This document shows, piece after piece, positions 1-5,972 of a stretch of 5,972 bases of DNA. Where the stretch lies: positions 1-5,972 of the forward strand of contig JAFLUS010000133.1 in assembly GCA_022508685.1 (NCBI GenBank). Direction: 5' to 3'. Under the pieces are notes generated by a model. It saw only the letters and a program-made list of their open reading frames with translations. It had not been told where the DNA came from and ran no database searches. The first letter of the stretch is position 1. Each line of letters starts with the position of its first letter. A program made the position numbers and the translations under genes. Source of the DNA: Prevotellaceae bacterium. Lineage in GTDB: Bacteria; Bacteroidota; Bacteroidia; Bacteroidales; Bacteroidaceae.

Positions 1-34
1 TTGGAGTCCAAAATAGTTCTGTGGTTGTAGCAGA

Positions 35-66
35 TTTGCAGATTCGTGCATTTTTCGCTAACTTTG
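35..66 (+). promoter_or_regulatory. Bacteroidota-type promoter (-33/-7) for the radical SAM gene
   Basis: A TTTG at 35-38 (-33 element) is followed, after a 20-nt spacer, by TAACTTTG at 59-66, a perfect match to the Bacteroidota -7 consensus TAnnTTTG. The -7 element ends 25 nt before the ATG at 91, so the expected transcript has a leader of roughly 20 nt. The in-frame GTG at 46 lies between the two promoter elements and would not be on this transcript, which argues for the ATG at 91 as the true start. Elements and spacing are read directly; activity is inferred. Confidence 0.72.
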
Positions 67-90
67 TCGGCGAAAGAAATAGGACACGAA

Positions 91-1059
91 ATGCGGCAGC
101 GTTACAATGAATTTGGAGCATGGCTCACGGCGCAGATGGGGCGGAAGGTGCAGAAGATTTCGGTGAATGCCGGATTTACTTGCCCCAATCGCGACGGGAG
201 AGTGGGTGTCGGTGGTTGCACGTATTGCAACAATCAGACGTTCAATCCTGCTTATTGTGCACCGACGAAATCTGTTGCGCAGCAGTTGGCGGAAGGGGTG
301 GAGTTTTTCGGACGGAAGTATCCGGAGATGCGCTACTTGGCGTATTTTCAAGCATATACGAATACGTATTCCGACTTGTCGCACTTGCAAAAACTATATG
401 AGGAGGCGCTGTCGGTGGAGGGCGTGGAGGGCATCGTCATTGGTACGCGCCCCGACTGCGTGGATGCGCCTTTGCTCGATTATCTTGCCGACCTGCACCG
501 ACGTTGTTTCGTGTTGGTGGAGTATGGCATCGAATCGACTGACGACGTTGTGTTGCAACGCATCAATCGCGGACACGACTTCGCTGCCACTGCGCGTGCG
601 GTGGAGCAGACGGCGCTGCGTGGCATCCCTGTGGGTGGGCACATCATTCTCGGATTGCCCGGCACGTGGCTGCGTCCGCACTATCTGGCGGATGAGGCTC
701 GACGGCTGTCGGCATTGCCGCTCACGACGCTCAAGGTGCATCAACTGCAACTGATTTGCGGTACGCGCATGGCAGAGGAGTATGCCGTTTGTCCCGACGA
801 TTTCCACCTGATGACGGCTGCGGAATATGCCGACTACGTGATAGACTTTATTGAGCAGTTGCGTCCGTCGCTCGTGTTGGAGCGATTTGTGTCGCAATCG
901 CCTTCGTCGTTGCTTGCCGTTCCCGGTTGGGGACTGAAGAACCATGAATTTACGGCGTTGCTCCGTCGTCGCATGGAGCAGCGCGACACGTGGCAAGGGC
1001 GTTGTTACGAGGGTGGCGACGGCGTGCTGAATGAATATGAACCATCAAAAAACGAATAA
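91..1059 (+). CDS. Radical SAM protein, TIGR01212/YhcC family
   Basis: A 322-aa iron-sulfur enzyme of the radical SAM superfamily, expected to bind a [4Fe-4S] cluster and cleave S-adenosylmethionine; the substrate of this family is not established. The cluster motif is C31, C43, C46 (CPNRDG...GGCTYC), a C-x11-C-x2-C arrangement that is wider than the classic CxxxCxxC and typical of this Elp3-like group. Other family landmarks are YFQAYTNTY at 85-93, GTRPDC at 118-123, YGIEST at 145-150 and GLPG at 188-191, with an arginine-rich MEQRDTWQG segment near the C-terminus. Length is close to that usual for the family (about 300 aa). The frame extends upstream to a GTG at 46, but that codon lies inside the promoter; ATG at 91 has a weak AGGA eight bases upstream. 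The stop is 4 nt before the dipeptidyl peptidase start, suggesting co-transcription. The family call is strong and the biochemical role unknown. Confidence 0.93.
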   Translation: MRQRYNEFGAWLTAQMGRKVQKISVNAGFTCPNRDGRVGVGGCTYCNNQTFNPAYCAPTKSVAQQLAEGVEFFGRKYPEMRYLAYFQAYTNTYSDLSHLQKLYEEALSVEGVEGIVIGTRPDCVDAPLLDYLADLHRRCFVLVEYGIESTDDVVLQRINRGHDFAATARAVEQTALRGIPVGGHIILGLPGTWLRPHYLADEARRLSALPLTTLKVHQLQLICGTRMAEEYAVCPDDFHLMTAAEYADYVIDFIEQLRPSLVLERFVSQSPSSLLAVPGWGLKNHEFTALLRRRMEQRDTWQGRCYEGGDGVLNEYEPSKNE

Positions 1060-1063
1060 GAAT

Positions 1064-3262
1064 ATGAAAAGACTGTTAATGCTTTGCTGCATGATGTGGG
1101 CTGTGCTGGCTGCATCGGCTCAAGAAATTACGTTGGACAACATGATGAGTGGTCGCTATGCACAACGCCGCATTGGCGGACTGCGTCCGGCTGCCGACGG
1201 CGTGACGTACACGAAGATGTCGGACGACCGAATGCAGATACTGCGTTGCTCGTATGCCACAGGCGAGGTCGAGGCCGTGCTGCTCGATTTGCGTTCTGCC
1301 ACAGGCAGCCGTGTGGAGCGTTTCTCCGACTACATCCTTTCGCCCGACGGACGGACAATTCTGTTAGAGACCGATGCGCAACCGATTTACCGCCGTTCGC
1401 AGACGGCTGTGTACTATGTCTACGACGTGCAGAGCCGCACGATTGCGCCCTTGTCGGAAGGTGGTGCACAGGAGGTGCCGCGATTTTCGCCCGACGGCAG
1501 CATGGTGGCGTTCGTGCGCGACAACAACCTTTTCCTCGTGTCGTTGCGTGGCGAACGTGGCGAACGTCAGGTGACGACGGACGGACGTTTCAACCACGTG
1601 ATTAACGGCAAACCCGATTGGGTGTACGAAGAAGAGTTTGAGTACAACTGCGCTTACGATTTTTCGGCAGATTCCAAGATGTTGGCGTGGGTGCGTTTCG
1701 ACGAAACGGAGGTGCCGACCTTTGCGTTCCAGTATTTCAAGGGCAGTCATCCCGAGATGCAGCAGAACGCCCTCTATCCTCACGACTATGCCTACAAGTA
1801 TCCGAAGGCGGGTGAGCGCAATTCTACGGTCAGCGTCTTGAGTTACGACATCGCCAACGGCGCGACGCACACCATCGACGTGCCGGTCGACAGCGACGGC
1901 TATGTGCCCCGCATCCAGTTCACCGGCATGGCTGACAAGTTGGCGGTCGTCACGCTCAATCGTCGGCAGAACCGCTGCGACATCTACATGGCGGATGCAC
2001 GTTCGGGCAAATCGCAACTCGTTCTGCGCGAAACGTCCGACACGTATGTGGAACTCAGTTACTATTCCCACCTCGATTTCTCGCGCAACCAGTTTGTCGT
2101 GCTCTCCGACCGCGACGGCTATCGCCACCTCTATCTCTACACGCTCGACGGCAAACTGCTGCGCCAACTGACGAAGGGCGAAGCCGTGGTCAGCGACTAC
2201 TATGGTACGGATGCTGCGGGTACGACCTTCTTCTATGCCGGCACGGAGGGCAATCCGCTCGAGCAGTACGTGTGCAAGGTAGACATGAAGGGACGTGTGA
2301 CGAAACTGACGCCGCAGGCAGGTGTCAATGCTGCATCGTTCTCGCGCCATTGCCGCTATTTCATCAATACGTTTTCCGACCTCAACACGCCGACCGTGAC
2401 GGCCATCTACGACGCCAAAGGCAAGCAGGTGCGCGTGCTCGAAGACAATGCTGCACTGCGTGAGACCTATGCCGCACTCAACATTGCTGCACCCGAACTT
2501 TTCTCCTTCACCACGGGCGATGGCATTCAGTTGAACGGCTGGATGGTGAAGCCTGCCGACTTCGACCCGACACGCCGCTATCCGGTGCTGATGTACCAGT
2601 ACAGCGGTCCGGGCGACCAGCAAGTCCATAATTCATGGGCAAACGGCTTCATGGGCGGACTGATTTGGGAACATCGTCTGGCGCAGAAAGGCTACATCGT
2701 GGCGTGTGTCGACGGACGCGGAACGGGCGGACGTGGTGCCGAATTCCTGAAGTGCACCTATATGACGATGGGCGACAAGGAGTCGCACGACCAAGTGGAG
2801 GCGGCATTGTATCTGGGTTCGCTGCCGTATGTGGATAAAGACCGCATTGCGATTTGGGGTTGGAGTTTCGGCGGTTTCAACACCATCATGTCGATGACCG
2901 AGGGTCGTCCCGTCTTCCGTTGCGGCGTGGCGGTTGCACCGGTTACCGACTGGCGTTTCTACGATTCAGCCTACACGGAACGCTACATGCGAACGCCTCA
3001 AGAGAACCCGACTGGTTACGACATTTCACCACTTCATCGCTACGAGCAGTTGCATGGCGACTTGCTGATTTGCCATGGGCTGGCAGACGACAATGTGCAT
3101 TTCCAGAATGCTGCCGAATTGTCGGAGCAGTTGGTGCAGGCGGGCATTCAGTTTGAAATGCAGATGTACACCAATCGCAACCACAGCATTTATGGCGGAA
3201 ACACGCGCCGTCATCTCTTTACGCGCATCGAGCAGTTCCTCGACAAGCATCTGCTGCCGTAA
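1064..3262 (+). CDS. dpp4: Secreted dipeptidyl peptidase IV (family S9B)
   Basis: A 732-aa serine exopeptidase that removes N-terminal Xaa-Pro (and Xaa-Ala) dipeptides, probably in the periplasm. Residues 1-20 (MKRLLMLCCMMWAVLAASAQ) are a type I signal peptide with predicted cleavage after ASA. An N-terminal DPPIV_N beta-propeller occupies about residues 25-480 and carries DWVYEEE at 185-191; E190/E191 match the human pair E205/E206 that anchors the substrate amino terminus. The C-terminal alpha/beta-hydrolase domain has S601 in GWSFGG, D675 in HGLADDN and H707 in RNHS, a complete triad. Y513 (oxyanion), V627, W630, Y633, Y637 and N677 match human Y547, V656, W659, Y662, Y666 and N710. The residue after the nucleophile is Phe602 rather than the usual Tyr. 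Length fits the family (bacterial members about 720 aa). An in-frame ATG at 1031 would add 11 polar residues before the signal peptide and overlap the upstream gene, so 1064 is preferred. I see no TAnnTTTG just upstream, so readthrough from the radical SAM promoter is likely. DPP IV activity is inferred from conserved residues. Confidence 0.95.
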   Translation: MKRLLMLCCMMWAVLAASAQEITLDNMMSGRYAQRRIGGLRPAADGVTYTKMSDDRMQILRCSYATGEVEAVLLDLRSATGSRVERFSDYILSPDGRTILLETDAQPIYRRSQTAVYYVYDVQSRTIAPLSEGGAQEVPRFSPDGSMVAFVRDNNLFLVSLRGERGERQVTTDGRFNHVINGKPDWVYEEEFEYNCAYDFSADSKMLAWVRFDETEVPTFAFQYFKGSHPEMQQNALYPHDYAYKYPKAGERNSTVSVLSYDIANGATHTIDVPVDSDGYVPRIQFTGMADKLAVVTLNRRQNRCDIYMADARSGKSQLVLRETSDTYVELSYYSHLDFSRNQFVVLSDRDGYRHLYLYTLDGKLLRQLTKGEAVVSDYYGTDAAGTTFFYAGTEGNPLEQYVCKVDMKGRVTKLTPQAGVNAASFSRHCRYFINTFSDLNTPTVTAIYDAKGKQVRVLEDNAALRETYAALNIAAPELFSFTTGDGIQLNGWMVKPADFDPTRRYPVLMYQYSGPGDQQVHNSWANGFMGGLIWEHRLAQKGYIVACVDGRGTGGRGAEFLKCTYMTMGDKESHDQVEAALYLGSLPYVDKDRIAIWGWSFGGFNTIMSMTEGRPVFRCGVAVAPVTDWRFYDSAYTERYMRTPQENPTGYDISPLHRYEQLHGDLLICHGLADDNVHFQNAAELSEQLVQAGIQFEMQMYTNRNHSIYGGNTRRHLFTRIEQFLDKHLLP

Positions 3263-3273
3263 CGCACGTTCGG

Positions 3274-4827
3274 TCAGAACGGACAAGGGCAGTCGATGTG
3301 CATGGGTTCGCCGCTGACGGGGTGGTAGAACCGGATGCTTGTGGCGTGGAGCATGAGTCGCGGCAACAGCAGCGATTGGTAGTTGCTGGGTGAGAAGAAA
3401 GGCTGTTGCCGTCCATAGAGTTTGTCGCCGACGATGGGGCAAGCCAGTCCGTCGGCATGTGCAGCGTGCATTCGCAGTTGATGCGTGCGTCCGGTTTCGG
3501 GAAAGAACGAAATGCGGGTGACGACGGCATCGGTGTCGGCGGATGCACGCTGCACGTCGACGACCTCGTAACGTGTGCGACTGGCTTTGCCGCGTTCGTA
3601 GTCCACCATCTGCCGAGGCGAATCGTTAGGGTCTTTGCGCAACGGCAGGTCGATGGTGCCGCTCGTCAGCGTCGGCTGTCCGTCGAGCAGCGCCGTGTAT
3701 TGCTTCTTCACTTTGTGGCGGATGAACTGCTCCTGCAGGTTGCGCAGCGCATCCGCATGCTTGGCAATCAGCAGAATGCCCGACGTGTCTTGGTCGAGCC
3801 GGTGGGCTGGTGCATAGCGTGCGGCATGGTCAGCCTCTGCTTCGCGTTCGTGCAACCAGTCGATGACGCTGACTTGTGCGTCGCGACCGGGCACGGAGAG
3901 CAGTCCCGCCGGTTTATTGATGACCATGAGGTCGTCGTCCTCGTACAGCACCGCAATGTTCGACAGCAGTTCGCGGTTGTGGCGTTCGAGGAAACTCTCC
4001 TCCACGTCCATGCCCTGCAGCATGAAATGGAGTAGGGGACGGCATTTCTTGCTGCACGACGGATAAAAATGTCCGCTGTATCGCACTTCCTCCTTCGGCG
4101 ACGCCCCCATCCACCATTCCGCCATGCACAGCGGGCGCAGCCCGTGCTGATAGGCATATTGCAGCAACTTGGGTGCGCAGCATTCGCCCGTACCCGACGG
4201 AATGTGATGCCGTCGGGCGTTCTCTTCGAAATGCTCGGGGTGGAGCATTTTTTCACGATAATAATCAAGGAAGATTTGCGTGACGGTCTTGCGTTCTCCG
4301 CGTGCGTTGAGGCAGACGTATTGGTCGAACAACCACGCTTGCAAGGCAATGGAGCGGTTGCGTCGCTCGTCCTTCAAGGCAGAAATGCTGCGGCGTTCAC
4401 GGCGCGTATAGGCAAACGGCGTGCTGTCCATGTCGCCTCGGTCCTCCATGTCGCGGATTTGCGCATTCAGTGCCGAGATGCAGGCTTGCTCCTGCTGAAA
4501 ATGTCCGTCGGGAGCAAGCAAGTCGTACACCGGTGGCACGAAAAACGGCAGGTTGTTCTGCCCGTCGAGCAGTCCCGAAAAAGCAGCGAGGTAAGCATAC
4601 TGCCCTTCGTCGGCATCGGGTTGCTCCACGACGAGCACGCCGAACATTTTTCCGCCCGCGATTTCGTCTGCCCATTCCTCGTGCTGTTGCAAGTAAGCCT
4701 TCACCTCGTTGGCTGCCGCTACGCAGAGCGGGTGCGGTTCGTAGCAGAAAGGGTTGGTAAACTGCCTCGGTGGCAGGCAACGTTCGCCGTCGGCAGACGG
4801 CAGCAGGGGATGAAGCGGCATGTGCAT
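3274..4827 (-). CDS. RluA-family RNA pseudouridine synthase, long form with extra N-terminal domain
   Basis: A 517-aa cytoplasmic enzyme predicted to isomerise uridine to pseudouridine in rRNA or tRNA; the target base cannot be told from sequence. The catalytic domain spans about residues 292-517. It contains the opening motif INKPAGLLSVPG, HRLDQDTSG with the nucleophile D345, Y377 in KKQYTALLDG as the base-contact tyrosine, GRTHQLRMH at 446-454, and VGDKLYG at 466-472. Residues 1-290 form an additional region I recognise from long RluA-type proteins in Bacteroidota and gammaproteobacteria: NPFCYEPHPLC near residue 25, GKMFGVLVV, FFVPPVYDLL, then a cysteine-containing stretch (C216, C217, C234, C258, C262) around PKLLQYAY and FYPSCSKKC. 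The function of this region is unknown to me; there is no evident S4 domain. Start 4827 lies 25 nt from a perfect -7 element; an ATG two codons in (4821) is possible. The gene converges on dpp4 with 11 bp between stop codons. Confidence 0.93.
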   Translation of the reverse strand: MHMPLHPLLPSADGERCLPPRQFTNPFCYEPHPLCVAAANEVKAYLQQHEEWADEIAGGKMFGVLVVEQPDADEGQYAYLAAFSGLLDGQNNLPFFVPPVYDLLAPDGHFQQEQACISALNAQIRDMEDRGDMDSTPFAYTRRERRSISALKDERRNRSIALQAWLFDQYVCLNARGERKTVTQIFLDYYREKMLHPEHFEENARRHHIPSGTGECCAPKLLQYAYQHGLRPLCMAEWWMGASPKEEVRYSGHFYPSCSKKCRPLLHFMLQGMDVEESFLERHNRELLSNIAVLYEDDDLMVINKPAGLLSVPGRDAQVSVIDWLHEREAEADHAARYAPAHRLDQDTSGILLIAKHADALRNLQEQFIRHKVKKQYTALLDGQPTLTSGTIDLPLRKDPNDSPRQMVDYERGKASRTRYEVVDVQRASADTDAVVTRISFFPETGRTHQLRMHAAHADGLACPIVGDKLYGRQQPFFSPSNYQSLLLPRLMLHATSIRFYHPVSGEPMHIDCPCPF

Positions 4828-4851
4828 ACGTCAGCAAAATTGAACTGTGGG

Positions 4852-4859
4852 CAAAGTTA
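4852..4859 (-). promoter_or_regulatory. -7 element of the pseudouridine synthase promoter
   Basis: Read on the minus strand this is TAACTTTG, a perfect TAnnTTTG and identical to the -7 octamer of the radical SAM promoter. It ends 25 nt before the start codon at 4827. Both copies are preceded by TTTTTCG, immediately here and one base further away in the other promoter. There is no TTTG at the expected 19-21 nt upstream; the nearest T-run (TTTT) is only about 15 nt away, so the -33 half is weak or absent. Confidence 0.6.
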
Positions 4860-4975
4860 CGAAAAACTTGCCCGAAAATGTTCTTAAGCATCGAAAAAAT
4901 CAGTACGACCTTTGCTGCTTTGGTGAATTTTTACGACATTTGCGGCGAATTTATGCAGGGTATCGTAAAGAACAC

Positions 4976-4995
4976 CATACTTCTCTTTGAGTATG
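4976..4995. repeat. Small inverted repeat overlapping the transporter promoter
   Basis: CATACT at 4976-4981 is the exact reverse complement of AGTATG at 4990-4995, separated by an 8-nt loop (4982-4989). A T-G wobble could extend the stem to 7 bp in RNA. The loop contains the TTTG taken as the -33 element of the downstream promoter, so a protein bound to the two arms could compete with sigma factor. It may equally be a chance repeat: six perfect pairs in an AT-rich intergenic region are not rare. The pairing is observed; any operator role is speculation. Confidence 0.3.
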
Positions 4996-5017
4996 ATTGT
5001 TTCGATTTGTATTTTAT
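4986..5017 (+). promoter_or_regulatory. Probable promoter for the EamA transporter gene
   Basis: TTTG at 4986-4989 is followed after a 20-nt spacer by TATTTTAT at 5010-5017, which matches TAnnTT of the Bacteroidota -7 consensus but ends in AT instead of TG. The -7 octamer ends 25 nt before the ATG at 5042, the same distance as at the other two promoters in the window, and the 20-nt spacer equals that of the promoter at 35-66. The imperfect -7 makes it a weaker candidate, and the shared geometry is the main support. Confidence 0.45.
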
Positions 5018-5041
5018 TCTGACATATCAACTTCATTGTTA

Positions 5042-5972
5042 ATGGGAAAACTAAAAGGATACTTATTGGCTGCGTTCGCGGCTGCCGCATACGGCACGAA
5101 CCCCGCGTTTGCCATCCCACTCTATGATATGGGAATGAACCCCAATTCGGTTCTATTGTTCAGATATTGTTTGGGAATTCCTGTTCTTGCCATATTGATG
5201 ATGGTTCGCAGAATTGATTTCAGCCTCCACAAAGATGAATTTATTCCGGTCTTTGTTCTTGGAGTCTTGATGGCCGTGTCTTCGCTGGCTCTATTCGAGA
5301 GTTACAATTACATGAATTCCGGTATCGCCTCCACGTTGCTTTTTGTATATCCTATCATGGTGGCAGTTGTGATGACCTTCTTCTTCAAAGAGCATTTCAA
5401 CGCAAGTCTTATCCTTTGTTTCATGTTCATGATAGGCGGTCTGATACTTTTGATGCGTCCAAGCGGTAACGAAGAAATGAGCGGTTATGGATTTCTTTTG
5501 GTGATGGTGTCTGCACTGACGTATGCCATTTATATCGTATTGATTAATGCGTCACGGGCAATTTCCCGAATACCTACTACCAAACTGCTGTTTTATGTTT
5601 TGATTTTCGGCAGTTTTGTGTTCTTGGTTAAAATGGCGACAGGAACAGAGTTGCATGTTCCCGATAATGCCGTCGGTTGGTATAATCTTGTTGCGTTGGC
5701 AATCATTCCTACCGTATTGTCTTTGGCTTGTACATCTGCTGCTATTCACATCATAGGCTCGACGCCCACTGCTATCTTCGGAGCCTTGGAACCTGTAACG
5801 GCAGTTGTATTGAGTATTGTACTGCTCGGGCAGCCTATCTCTATACAAGAGATAATAGGCGGTGTACTGATTGTTATCGCCACGACGATTGTCATTACAA
5901 GTAATTCTGTTGACAAATTCATCCTCCACGTACGAAAAATGTTTCCAAAGCACCTTATTCATCATAAACAAT
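5042..5972 (+). CDS. EamA/DMT-superfamily membrane transporter, 3' end cut by the window
   Basis: An inner-membrane drug/metabolite-superfamily transporter; 310 codons are present with no stop. The frame runs uninterrupted from ATG 5042 to the last base, and since EamA proteins are usually about 300 aa, only a few C-terminal residues should be missing. I count ten hydrophobic segments, roughly at residues 7-27, 36-56, 68-88, 96-114, 121-139, 149-169, 182-198, 214-233, 244-262 and 268-286. They form two five-helix EamA repeats (about 1-139 and 149-287). The second repeat has the family signature GALEPVTAVV at 247-256 followed by LGQPIS, where Gln264 replaces the glutamate common in LGE motifs; E117 follows helix 4 in the first repeat. 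The tail is basic and histidine-rich, hence cytoplasmic. The substrate is unknown; amino acids, nucleotides or other metabolites are all possible. No Shine-Dalgarno is seen, and a TGA at 4994-4996 with no ATG between fixes the start. The gene is clearly AT-richer than its neighbours. Confidence 0.9.
   Translation, partial: MGKLKGYLLAAFAAAAYGTNPAFAIPLYDMGMNPNSVLLFRYCLGIPVLAILMMVRRIDFSLHKDEFIPVFVLGVLMAVSSLALFESYNYMNSGIASTLLFVYPIMVAVVMTFFFKEHFNASLILCFMFMIGGLILLMRPSGNEEMSGYGFLLVMVSALTYAIYIVLINASRAISRIPTTKLLFYVLIFGSFVFLVKMATGTELHVPDNAVGWYNLVALAIIPTVLSLACTSAAIHIIGSTPTAIFGALEPVTAVVLSIVLLGQPISIQEIIGGVLIVIATTIVITSNSVDKFILHVRKMFPKHLIHHKQ

Noticed and set aside
46..90. GTG start at 46 giving a 15-residue N-terminal extension of the radical SAM protein
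   Set aside because: The GTG sits between the -33 and -7 promoter elements, and the extension has no family resemblance; ATG 91 begins with residues typical of the family.
1548..1567. Tandem 9-bp repeat GTGGCGAAC x2 as a contingency-type repeat
   Set aside because: Only two copies, in frame inside the beta-propeller (encoding RGERGER), with a unit length that cannot shift frame; it looks like a small loop duplication.
1364..2629. 421-codon open frame on the minus strand across dpp4
   Set aside because: It lies wholly inside the well-supported peptidase gene, has no recognisable motif, and is His/Val/Arg-rich as expected from the antisense of a GC-rich gene.
3267..3281. Hairpin CGTTC-ggtca-GAACG between the convergent genes, as a bidirectional terminator
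   Set aside because: Only 5 bp of stem, no flanking T-run on either strand, and it lies partly inside the synthase C-terminal codons; too weak to call a terminator.
4069..4887. 272-codon plus-strand frame across the start of the pseudouridine synthase
   Set aside because: Antisense of a gene with intact catalytic motifs; no family features, and it runs through the divergent promoter region.
5552..5971. 139-codon minus-strand frame at the right end
   Set aside because: Antisense of the EamA transporter; the Asn/Arg/Gln-rich composition without motifs is a shadow of the membrane-protein codons.
1..5972. A novel multi-gene system, mobile element, CRISPR array or RNA gene
   Set aside because: Coding density is accounted for by four recognisable families; no transposase, integrase, direct repeat array, tRNA-like cloverleaf or rRNA segment was seen on either strand.

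Overview
The window looks like a chromosomal stretch of a Bacteroidota genome, most likely Prevotellaceae or a near relative. Three things point there. Two perfect copies of the Bacteroidota -7 promoter element TAnnTTTG sit just upstream of start codons. Shine-Dalgarno sequences are absent or weak. The gene content (dipeptidyl peptidase IV, long-form RluA-type pseudouridine synthase, TIGR01212-type radical SAM protein) is typical of that phylum. The genus is an inference from gene style and base composition, not something proven here.

Layout from left to right: a promoter (35-66) drives a radical SAM protein of the YhcC/TIGR01212 family (91-1059, +). Four bases after its stop begins a secreted dipeptidyl peptidase IV (1064-3262, +) with a complete Ser-Asp-His triad, probably on the same transcript. 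Converging on it, with only 11 bp between the two stop codons, is a long RluA-family pseudouridine synthase (3274-4827, -) whose N-terminal half is an extra domain of unknown function with several cysteines. A 214-bp divergent intergenic region (4828-5041) holds a promoter for the synthase on the minus strand and a probable promoter for the next gene on the plus strand, overlapped by a small inverted repeat. The last gene is an EamA/DMT-family ten-helix membrane transporter (5042 to the window end, +). It has no stop inside the window but already has the full family length, so only its extreme C-terminus is missing.

No functional pathway ties the four genes together: RNA modification, periplasmic peptide degradation, an orphan radical SAM enzyme and a small-molecule transporter. 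This reads as ordinary housekeeping or accessory chromosome. I found no mobile element, CRISPR array, tRNA, rRNA or defence-like module. The most useful observations are the identical 25-nt distance from the -7 element to the start codon at three promoters (which also decides the radical SAM start), the markedly AT-richer composition of the transporter gene, and the cysteine-bearing N-terminal domain of the pseudouridine synthase.
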